From Aedes albopictus (Eukaryota; Arthropoda; Insecta; Diptera; Culicidae), in NCBI RefSeq assembly GCF_035046485.1, contig NC_085137.1, forward strand, positions 477,673,396 through 477,737,395: a stretch of 64,000 nt of DNA, read 5' to 3'. The notes under the pieces were generated by a model, which saw only the letters and a list, made by a program, of their open reading frames with translations, was not told the DNA's origin and made no database searches. A program made the position numbers and the translations under genes. Positions 10,180 through 19,973 of this stretch are shown in pieces. The first letter of the stretch is position 1. Each line of letters begins with the position of its first letter.

Positions 10180-11758
10180 GAGACAATGAATTCCAAGAAA
10201 AATCTCCCAAGGCATTTTACGGAACCTCGAAGAAACTGCCGGAGGAATCCCTGCAGAAACAACTGTTTGCAGCAATATTTGGTCATTCAAGAATCTTTCT
10301 AAGAGAGATCCCAGCAGAAACTTCTGAAAAAATCACTGATTGAAATTTTAGTCGAGGAGTCCCGGAAGGATGTCCAGAGGAATTCCGAAGAAATTTTAAC
10401 AGGCATCCTGGAAGGAATTCGAAAAGAAATTTCAAGTGGAATCTCGATCGAATAACATGAAGAATCCTCGAACGTATTCCAGGAGGAATCTTTGATAAGA
10501 TTCCAGCAAGAATCCCCGAGAAAATTCCACTAGAAACCCAAAACGAAATTTCAGCGATATTCCCGAAAGAAATTCGAGAAGGGATCCCCGAACAATTTTC
10601 AATGCGAATCATCGAAGGATGTCTTGGAGAAATACTAGGAGGAGTTCCAAGAGAAATCTTCGAAGGAATTTCAAGAGAATTTCAGGAAAATTCCACGCAG
10701 GATTCGCAAGAGAAATTCTCGAAAAAGTTCCAGCAGAAATCTCTGAAGGAATACTAGAAGGAATCCCCGAAGCAATTCTAGCAGAAGTGCCGGAGGGATT
10801 CCAGGAAGGATGCTCGAAGGAATTCCAGGAAGAATCCCCGGAGGAATCCCCGATATAATTCCAGGAGGAATTCCAGAATCAATTCCAAGAGAAATCCATA
10901 ATAAAAAAATCTTAACATTCCCCTGAAATAAGTCCTGGAGGAACTCTAGTAGAAACTCTATGAGATATCCTTCGAGAAAGTCTTGAAGATACCTATGCTT
11001 GATTATAGTGCTGAAGAAATTCTTGAAGAAACTTCTAGAAGAATTCTTGAAGGAACTCCTGTAGGAATTCCTGAAAGAACTTCCGGAGATATGTCTGATG
11101 TAGCTCTTGCAGGCATCCCTGAATCCTCCTGGAAAAATCTCCGAAAGAATCCAGGAGTGATCCCTGGAAGAACTCTTGGAAAAATCCCTGAAGGAACTCC
11201 TGACAAAATCATAGAAGGACTCCAGGGGGACTCTCTGAATTCTCCTAGAGGTATCCTAGGATCTTTTTTTTTTTAATCTCTGGAAAAAAATCTGGAGAGA
11301 TCTTTGAAGGAGATCCTGGAAAGATGTCTGAAAGAACTCGGGAGGGAAGGAATCTCTGGAGAAACATTTGCACGAATCCCTGAAACTCCTACACGAATCT
11401 CTTGAGAAACTCCTTTACTATTGAATTCATGTAAAAACAACAGTGGTAATTCCTAAAGGAATCCCTATATAAAACTCTAAAGGACCTCTCGAAGGAATAT
11501 CTGGAGGAATTCTTGATAGATCTCCTGGAGGCACTCCTGTTTCCTCATAAAAGAATCTCTGGAGAAACTTGTGGTTCAATACCTGAGGAAACTCTTGTTG
11601 AAATAGCTGTGGGATCTTCTGAAAGAATCCCTTGTAAAACAACTGGAGGCATCTCTGAATCGTCCTAGAACTACTGGGGAGATCCCTGGGAGACTCCTGC
11701 TTGGAGAAATCCCAGCATGGACTACTAAACAGCAAGAATCCTCGAAGGAACTTCTGTT
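10180..11758. repeat. Degenerate 12-bp minisatellite (ATTCCTGGARRA type)
   Basis: The DNA is built from diverged 12-bp units approximating ATTCCTGGARRA, with many GGAATTCC cores. The period is a multiple of three, so long frames of Ile-Pro-Glu-Gly-like peptides stay open by accident on both strands. The array is interrupted at 11759 by the TTAA-flanked palindromic element and resumes at 16426. Related arrays occur at 13.0-15.3, 29.6, 30.6 and 38.1-39.1 kb. It is non-coding. Confidence 0.75.
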
Positions 11759-11762
11759 TTAA

Positions 11763-13640
11763 CCCGTAAATACCCGGGACGATCTACGATCTACGATCTA
11801 AAACATTTTACCCCGGAATTTTTTTTATAGTCAAGAGGAATAGTTGTGCTGTGCTAAGAAATGCATGGTACCTCCCCCCTTTACACCCTCCCCCCATTTG
11901 CGGGAAGCCGAAAGTACGTGGCTTTTTTTGTATTTTTTATAAATTCTGCATGTTTTTGTTCAAATTTTATCGTTTTGCTGATCACCAATAGTTTTCACAG
12001 ATCCTAGACATGCAATCTATTACTACCCTTCATAGTCTGTTGAAGTTTCGATCCCAGAGTGATTCTAAGGCCTCCAAAGTACTCCGAAGTTTGTGACACA
12101 AATCTAACATTCTAAACCAAATTTTACACACGATGAATGATCACAGAACAGAGTCTACGGTACTCAAAAAGCCTCAAAGCACCCCTAGAATATTCATGGT
12201 ACATGAATTGGGTGATCTAGGTCATCCAAACTACTCTGGAATTCATTTTCATAATAAAACATCTACCATCGTTTGTGTTCACTCTGTTCAAGAAATTAAG
12301 TCACGTTGATGTCCATTAGACCTATGAGCAACTTGATATTGTAGTAGTTGGACATTCCATGAAATACAAATGGCCTCCAATACACTTTGAAGTTTAGGTT
12401 ACGATATCTACATACTGTATCATGCTTTAGTTGAAAAAAATTTTAGTCGAATGTAGTCTATACTGCTGATGGAACCTCAGTACACATCTATAATGCTTTT
12501 GGTACACTCATGGGATATTTCAGGCTTTCCAAACTTTCCTGAAATTAGGATCTCCAAGGCCTACAGGCTCTACTCTTGTTTTTCTTCACTCTATCGGCAT
12601 AATTCTTTCATGATTGTGTCTGTTGCACCTCATTATATTACGAGTATCTCTATTTGTTGCTTTTTGGGTGTCCACTGGCATACAAATGGACACAATGTAT
12701 TTTGAAGTATGGGTCGCAATATCTGTAAATCTTAGGATATTTTTATTGTAGCGAATGCTCACGGAATATAATCTACGCTACTCTTAGAACCTCAGAGTGC
12801 AATTCTGACAACTTTGCAACATTCACTTGGTGATCTAGGTCGTCCAAACTATTCTGGGATTAAGACCTTCAAGCGCTACAAGCTCTACTCTTGTATTTCT
12901 TCACTTTGTGGGTGTTATTCTTCCACGATTACCTCTGTTGTATCTCATAATAAATATTGAGTATTTCTTTGTGTTACTTGTGCATCCACTGACATACAAA
13001 TGATCTTTATGGTATTTGGAAGTAACGGAAATTACCCAAGAATTCCTCTAAGCGTTCCTCGGAAATTCCTCCAGGAGTCCCTCAGAAATTCATCGTGATG
13101 TTCTCCGAGAATACCTCTGCGAGTTCCAAGGGAACGCTACAGGGCTTTCAGGAGTTTCCCAGCAGTTTCTCAAAAATTTCATCAGGAGCTATGCTGGAAT
13201 TCCTTCAGGAGTTCCTCAGGAATTACTTCAAGAATCTTTCGAAAAACTATGCAGGAGTTCCTCGTGAATTCGTCCGAAAGATCCTCAGGAATTTCCCAGG
13301 ACTCCACGGGAGTCCCCTAAGGATTTCTCCAGGAGTTTCCTGAAAACTCCTCAAGGAAGTTTTCTCAAGAGGTCATCCAGAAATTTCTCCTGAAATTCCT
13401 CTAGGAAGTTTTCCGGGATTCCTCCAGGAATTTTCCTAAGAATTTTTCCAGGGATTCCTCCAGCGGTTTTTCTAGAAGTTCTTCCAGGGATTCCTTAAGG
13501 GATTCCTTCAAAGATTCCTGCAGGAATACCCCCAGGGATTCCTGCATGGATTCCTCCATGTATTCATCCAGGAATTCGTTCAGGTATTCCTCCAGGAATT
13601 TCTCCAAGGCTCCTTCAGAAATTCTTCCAAGGTTTCCGCC
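11763..13640 (+). repeat. Left inverted arm of the palindromic element
   Basis: About 1.26 kb of unique-looking sequence (for example GGAATAGTTGTGCT near 11839, and TACCTCCCCCCTTTACACCC near 11870) precedes minisatellite. Both parts are repeated in reverse complement in the right arm, with small indels such as a triplicated GATCTAC at 11781-11800. Confidence 0.8.
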
Positions 13641-15345
13641 AGCAACTAATCTAGGGATTTCTTCAGGATTCAATGGATTAAAAGGATACTTCAGAAAATC
13701 CTTCAAGAATTCGTCCAGGAATTTCTCCAAGACATCCACTAAGAACTCCTCCAACAATCCCTTCTAGAATTTCTTTCCATGAATTCCTTCAGGAATACCT
13801 CCAAGAAATCTTTCAAGAATTCCTCCAAGAATCTCACTAAGAATTAGTGTAGAATTAGCATAAGTTAAAATACACAGAAATAAAAAAAAATAAAAAAATC
13901 TCTGGATCTCCAAGATTTTTTTCAGGAATTCCTCCAAGAATTCCTACAAGAACGCTTCCAGCAATTTCTTTAAGAATTTCTTCAAGAAATATCTGGAGAA
14001 TACCCTGGAGGAACTCCTGGAGTACTTCCTGCAAGAATTCATGCAGTTATTTGTAAAGGAGTTTTTAAAGAATTTCCCAGGGAAATTCTTAGAGGATTTC
14101 CTGAAAGATTTCCTTGAACTGCGAGGAAATTTTGTAGTTTTTTTTTCAATTTTTATTTTCTGGAGGAATTCCTGGGGAATTTCATGAAGTATTTCCTGTA
14201 AGAACTGATCATGCGAGTAATTCCGAATACCTCACGTGTTTCCCGCAAGAACTGGAATTGAAGGATTTTCTGGAGAAATTCCTGCAGGAATTCCTGCACT
14301 TATTGCTGGAGGTATTCCTAGAATATTTCTTGAAGGAATTCCTGGGATGTTTCCCGGAACAATTCCTAGACGATTTCCTGTAGAAATTACAGAAGGAATT
14401 CGTAGAGTAATTCCTGGAGAAATTCGTGGAGTAATTCCAGAAGGAACTCCTAGAGTATTTTATGGAGGAATTTCTGGATTATATCCTCGAGTATATCCAG
14501 AAAGAATTCCAGAAGGAATGACTGATGGAATTCCTGAAAGAATTCAAGAAGCAATCCCTGTGAGGGATTCCGGGAAGAACCTCTGTTGGAATTGCTGGAG
14601 GTATACTGGGATAATTTTGTGGAGGAATTCCTGAAGGAACTCCAGGATGAATTTCTGGAGGACACCGTGGAGGAATTTCTGAAGGAATCCCATGATGAAC
14701 TCATAGATAAATTAGCAGTTATTCATGAAGAAATTCCTGGAGAAATTACCCGGGAAGATTACCCGAAGAAATTCTCTAGAAGAATTCCTGGAGAAAACTC
14801 TGGAGGAATTCCTGGAGGAATACCTGAATGAATTCCTTGATGAGTCCATGGAGGAATTCGCGAAGAAACCCCTAGGGTTATTCCGGAAGGGATCCCCTAA
14901 GGAATCCCTGGAAGAAATTCTAGAGAAATCGCTGGAGTAATTCCTGTAGAAATTCATAGGAAAATTCCTGGAGGAATTCCTGGAAAACTTCCTGGAGAAA
15001 TTTCTGGAGGAACTCTTGAGAAAATTTCCTTGAGGAGTTTGAAGGAAATGCCTGGAGAAATCTTTGGGGGACTTCCGTGGAATCCTCGGGGAATTTCTGG
15101 AGAAATTCCTGAGGAACTCGAAAAGTTCTTGAAGTAATTCCTGAGGAACTCCTGAAGGAATTCCAGCATAGCTCCTGAACAAATTTTCGAGAAACTGCTG
15201 GGAAACTCCTGCAGAATTTCACGGTAAGTCCTGAAACATTTCCTAAGAATTCGTAGATACTCTCGGAGAACATCACGATAAATTTCTGAGGGACTCCTGG
15301 AGGAAATTCCTAGGAACGCCTAGAGGAATTCTTGGGTAATTTTCG
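13020..15345. repeat. Minisatellite core of the palindromic element
   Basis: The 12-bp ATTCCTGGARRA-type array flips orientation near 14150: pyrimidine-rich on the plus strand to the left, purine-rich to the right. Long accidental ORFs arise on both strands (for example 13401-13757 minus, 14236-14634 plus, 14712-15182 minus). Two short poly(A)/poly(T) tracts (13880-13900, 14139-14156) mark the centre. Confidence 0.75.
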
Positions 15346-16421
15346 ACACTTCCAAATACCATAACGATCATTTGTATGTCATGCATGCACAAGTAGCGAG
15401 CATTCGCTACAATAAAAATATCCTAAGATTTACAGATATTACGACCCATACTTCAAAATACATTGGGTCCGTTTGTATGCCAGTGGACCCCCAAAAAGCA
15501 ACAAATAGAGATACTCGTAATATAATGAGGTGCAACAGACACAATCATGAAAGAATTATGCCGATAGAGTGAAAGAAAACAAGAGTAGAGCCTGTAGACC
15601 TTGCAGATCCTGATTCCAGGACAGTTTGGAAAGCCTGGAATATACCATGAGTGTACCAAAAGCATTATAGATGTGTACTGAGGTTCCATCAGCAGTATAG
15701 ACTACATTCGACTAAAATTTTCCACAACTAAAGCATGATACAGTATGTTGATATCGTAACCTAAACTTCAAAGTGTATTGGAGGCCATTTGTATTTCATG
15801 GAATGTCCAACTACCACAATATCAAGTTGTTCATATCATTGTGAGGTCTAATGGACATCAACTTGACTAAATTTCTTGAGCAGAGTGAACACAAACGATG
15901 GTAGATGTTTTAGATCTTAAGAAAATGAATTCCAGAGTAGTTTGGATGACCTAGATCACCCAATTCATGTATCATGAATACTCTAGGGATGCTTTGAGGC
16001 TTTTTGAGTACCGTAGACTCTGTTCTGTGATCATTCATCGTGTGTAAAACTTGGTTGAGAATGTTAGATTTGGGTCACAAACTTCGGAGTACTTTGGAGG
16101 CCTTAGAATAACTCTGGGATCGAAACTTCAACAGACTATGATGGGTAGTAATAGATTGCATGTCTAGGATCTGTGAAAACTATTGATGTTGCTGAACGAT
16201 AAAATTTGAGCAAAAACATGCAGAATTTATAAAAAATACAAAAAAAGCCACGTACTTTCGGCTCCCCGCAAATGGGGGGAGGCTGCAAAGGTGGGAGGTA
16301 CCATGCATTTCTTAGCACAACTATTCCTCTTGACTATAAAAAAAAATCCGGGGTAAAATGTTTTAAAACAAAGAAGATATTGCATTTCCACCAAAAATAG
16401 ATCGTCCCGGGTGTTTACGGG
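14790..16421 (-). repeat. Right inverted arm of the palindromic element
   Basis: This is the reverse complement of the left arm. Landmarks such as the GCTCCCCGCAAATGGGGGGA segment (16261-16280) mirror 11880-11905. Divergence between arms is visible at many positions, so the palindrome is not a recent assembly artefact. Confidence 0.8.
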
Positions 16422-16425
16422 TTAA

Positions 16426-16830
16426 TCCCTGGTGGAACTTCTATATGAATACCTGAAGGAAATCCTAGAAAAATTCCTCAATAACTCCCGAAAGAATCAC
16501 TGCAAATTTCCAAGAGGAAGCCAAGAAGGATGGATTCTTGATAAAATTCCAGAAGGGATCTCAGAAGAAACTTTAGGAAAAATTTCTGAAAGAATTCGAG
16601 GTAGAACTACTGCAGAAATTACATATGGAACTCCTGGGGTAATCCCTGAAGGAACTCCTGTCGGAATACCTGAAAGACCATCTGAAGAAATTCTTTATTA
16701 AAGTCCTAGAGGCATCCCTGAATCCTTCTAGGTGAATCTCTGAAGAAACTACTGGAGACATATCTAAACAAACCCCTTAAGAGATCTCTAAAAGAACTTC
16801 TGGAGGAATCACTTATTTGGATTTTAGAGC
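16426..16830. repeat. 12-bp minisatellite, right outer segment
   Basis: This continues the array interrupted by the TTAA element: the flanks GGAACTTCTGTTTTAA (left) and TTAATCCCTGGTGGAACTTC (right) are both minisatellite. The element therefore inserted into, or was assembled within, this repeat. Confidence 0.7.
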
Positions 16831-17699
16831 AAACCAGCAGGACATCGCAGCAGAGGCAGACCCAGAGGCTCATGGCGACGCAACCTCAACAACGAAATCA
16901 AGCAAGTCGACAGAAATTTGACCTGGCCACAGGTCAAGGCGATGGCTGGCAATCGCCCAGGATGGAGATATTTGAAGTCGGCCCTCTGTACCACCATGGG
17001 TTCTCAGGACTGAAAGTTGTGAAATCGTCGAGAAGGGGTTGTCAGATTCGGTACGTATCGCATCCCCCCCCCCTCCAGCACCTTTCTAGCTACCACCCTG
17101 CTTATAAACAAGGGAACGACATTCAGCTTCAATATTAATCACAAAATCTGTAACAACTGTAACCTTCCGTTATTACTATTGCCACTTTGATCCTATCTGA
17201 GTATGTAGCGACGAGGACGACGCCAGTTATGAATGTGATTTCAGCCAGAGAACCACTCTGGCCTACAGCCATTTAGCCATCCACGACGGTCGCGAATCGG
17301 TTGATTGGTCTGTCGCGTCGCCGCGCCGCCGGTCGGTGGGTGTTGTAGGTATGCAACCCATTTGAAAGGAATTTCCTTCCTCGCCTTGAAGCGTTCTTGC
17401 TTTGACCGATCAGGGCAAGAAAAGTGAGAGCAGCACAATGGATGCGGTGAAGCCGCACACCGCGGTCAAAAAGCCAAGCCAACCAGTATGGTGGTGGTGG
17501 GAAGAGCGCCAGCAAAAAGTGATTTATGAGCCACAAATGAATCCACCAAATGCAAATACGAAAGAGAAAAGATTTTCCTCGCTTCTGATTTCACCGTCAG
17601 TTGCTCGAGGTGAAGACGGGGGAGAGGACTGAGAAAAGGTTCGACTGTCTTCCCATTATTTGGTTTGAATAAAACGAAGAGGGAAGAAATATTGTAAGC
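16831..17699. other. No confident gene
   Basis: Short open frames exist (for example 17402-17632) but show no recognised domain. There is a C-run at 17065-17073. The sequence does not resemble the surrounding repeats and could be unique intergenic DNA. Confidence 0.4.
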
Positions 17700-17823
17700 C
17701 AGTGGTTCTCAAATCGGATGTTAGGTGATAGACAGTAGAAGATACAGGATACCAGATTGGTATCCCAAGACTTCGATTTTCATTTGTAACCGTACTTTCA
17801 CATATAACGATGTGGAACCACTG
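17700..17823. mobile_element. hAT-like MITE candidate
   Basis: CAGTGGTTC at 17700-17708 and GAACCACTG at 17815-17823 form a 9-bp terminal inverted repeat. The start CAGTGGTTCTCAA is typical of hAT-superfamily ends. An 8-bp target duplication could not be confirmed by eye, so the call is tentative. Confidence 0.4.
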
Positions 17824-17829
17824 CTTAGG

Positions 17830-18940
17830 ATTGTCTGCGGTCATGCTGGTCTTTTAGTACAGCTGGCAGTGGCCCTTTCTCTTCGGATGGGCGTTCGTAT
17901 TGAGTGTACATGGGGTAAATAAATTATTTTTAATTGTGCTTTATTAAATTCTGCTTTCGAGAATGAGTTGAGAGTGACTTGTGTACACAAGTGGGGAAGT
18001 GGAATGCCAACAGGTGGTGATGAGATTTGTCTGGGCGTACTTGACAAAAATTGAAGTGCAACCTTTCGGATCCGGATCTTAATGGATGGGCACTTAACAA
18101 TTTGAATGAAAACAACAGCTGAACCTAGGCTTATCGTACTGTCCGACACGGCATCAATATGACTTTGGTCTAATCTGTCGAGATTAGTATGCTGTTTATA
18201 ACATTTTTACGGTTCATTTTACTGCTTTCTAAGAATTCGTCTTAATTACAAAATCTCAACTTTCAAACGACACCCACTCATCCAGATTGCCAACACACAT
18301 TTCACACGCGCGAGAAAATGTAAACAAAGTGACAAGTTCATTGCTACCGATGATGATGGTCAATTACCTCCCTCGTTGTCGAATGCCCAGCTCTCCGAAA
18401 CGCAGTTGGAAAAACCTTGTCCCTTCAAAGCCACCCGGTTGTTTGGAGGAACGTGAAAACAAGACGCGTCCATGGGAGGTGACAACGCCCTGCTGCCAAA
18501 GCAGCTGCCCACCGTCCAAAAACGTCAATCCCAATGAAACGGAAAATGAATGGACCACACATATGTTCCAATATGTTGCAGATATCGTCACAGTGCTGCC
18601 ACATGATCGAAGATTACTGTACACGCGCGGAGCTAGACGGGTGAAATGGAAGCGATCGACCATTCTGCTTTTCTACGATCAGTTGGTGCTTTGGAAAGCT
18701 ATAATATCTTTCTAAAATAGTAATGAACACATAGAATGAACCCTCTTTTACCTGCACTCAGCGAAGTAAACTAACGAAACTCATCAAAATACCTTATGAT
18801 ATTCAGCAATAACTGTAAAGTATGGATACCATAAAACTACCTTATAAAATTTGATCATGATTATTATTATCTAAATACATAAGACATGAGACAAACTTAT
18901 AAAAAGAGCAAAAAATCGTTACATGATGAAAACTGGAATC
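17830..18940. other. Unassigned stretch with one weak ORF
   Basis: The best open frame (18287-18715) has no domain I can name, and overlapping frames are open on both strands. It may contain debris of an unrecognised element. I do not call a gene here. Confidence 0.35.
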
Positions 18941-19017
18941 GATCCATGCACGTCGAGATCACTGAGCTCGTGCCACCCCAAAACGGCTGCGACGCTTAAG
19001 AATATCGTGTTGCTAAA

Positions 19018-19252
19018 TCAAGACCAACAATTGAAAATGCCTCATCAACATTGTGTAAGCAAACACGTTTCTGTAGACTTATAGTCTCTGGGATCCTCCC
19101 ACGCATCACACCACCATTAACGAACAGCTTGATGTTTGCGTTTGCTGTTAGTAGTGGTGAGGTGTTTTGGGTGGAGTTCAGAATGCCCTAAGTCGACAGA
19201 AAAAAGTTTGTTTGCAAAATGTTGATGCGGCCTTTTCAATTGTTGGTCTTGA
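19018..19252. repeat. Foldback repeat with about 50-bp arms
   Basis: TCAAGACCAACAATTGAAAA at 19018 is repeated in reverse complement ending at 19252, and the arms extend through CATCAACATT and GCAAAC. The loop holds a CACACCACCATTAACGAACA segment and a GTGGTGAGGTGTTTTGGG segment. This is the structure of a non-autonomous foldback or MITE element. Confidence 0.6.
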
Positions 19253-19329
19253 AACTGAAATGTACGCGATCCGGGGTTTCTGGCTAGGAGAATAAAATAA
19301 TACTTTTCACGAAATAAATGATATTTAAT

Positions 19330-19407
19330 GAGACTCAGGTGAGATTTGAACTCACGACCCTTATTCGCTAGACAAGTGTTTTTCCAACTAAGCTACTTGC
19401 ACCGCAA
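19330..19407 (-). repeat. tRNA-like sequence (pseudo-tRNA or SINE head)
   Basis: On the minus strand a box A-like TAGCTTAGTTGG (19384-19395) and a perfect T-arm (GTGAG, loop TTCAAAT, CTCAC; 19339-19355) are present, with a 5-bp anticodon stem and loop CTAGCGA. The acceptor arms do not pair, so this is not a functional tRNA gene. It flanks the foldback repeat. Confidence 0.5.
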
Positions 19408-19426
19408 ATATATCCATCTCTTATGA

Positions 19427-19973
19427 TCATATGTATATGAAGAGCGTGTATATTTTTAGTGTTGAACCTGTTGCCTATCTTACAGGCTCTCTTCTCCATC
19501 CACTTGACGAGGAAGAACGAATGTAACCTGAAAGGCCTTCAAATACTTTTCACGTTTCTAATCAGTCAGCGACTGAGACCGGCCTATCACTGGTGGACTG
19601 TACCTCAATGTTTCAAAACATGCTCAGATGCTATATTCAAAGCAAGCCGGTTAAGATAGAGTATTCAACTCCAGTACATGTTTAAATTCATTTGTTATTT
19701 CAGAACGCGCTCAATCTGGACACTACATCTTCTTCACCCTTTAAAAGTTTAGATCTTAAATCTAATAATGTAATTCGAACGAACAATAATTCATTATAGC
19801 ACTTCTAATTAAAATAAAAAAAATCAGGGTCCGCCCTATTCGACCTCACACCCTTCGAACTTCTCAATGTGACAGGTGACGAATCCTCTATTCTTCTCTT
19901 TCGTTTTCCGCCTTTTTGGGCTGCAAAACGGTGAGTCGATAAGGAGAGCGTCCAATATAGCTCTGGTCCTCAC
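19427..19973. other. No feature recognised
   Basis: AT-rich DNA without recognisable coding or repeat structure precedes the 5' end of RTE-A. Confidence 0.4.

Larger units (their letters stand above)
11763..16421. mobile_element. 4.66-kb TTAA-flanked palindromic (foldback) element, piggyBac-like ends
   Basis: The element is bounded by TTAA at 11759-11762 and 16422-16425. Its ends form an inverted repeat, CCCGTAAATACCCGGGACG at 11763 onward, matched with one difference by the complement at 16400-16421. TTAA duplication with termini starting CCC is the hallmark of the piggyBac superfamily. The inverted arms are far longer than the termini: 11763 to about 13640 pairs with about 14790 to 16421. 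The inner part of each arm and the spacer consist of the 12-bp minisatellite. No transposase is encoded, so it must be non-autonomous. Confidence 0.8.

Noticed and set aside
10619..11276. Open frames with repeated Ile-Pro-Glu-Gly-like peptides
   Set aside because: Same minisatellite artefact; no start context, domain or splice structure.
13401..15182. ORFs of 118-156 codons on both strands
   Set aside because: They arise from the 12-bp minisatellite, whose period is a multiple of three. The peptides are 4-residue periodic and overlap on opposite strands.
18287..18715. ORF of 142 codons
   Set aside because: No recognised domain, overlapping frames open on both strands, no splice or poly(A) context.
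19330..19407. Possible functional tRNA gene on the minus strand
   Set aside because: The T-arm and box A are good but the acceptor stem does not pair, so it is a tRNA-like relic.
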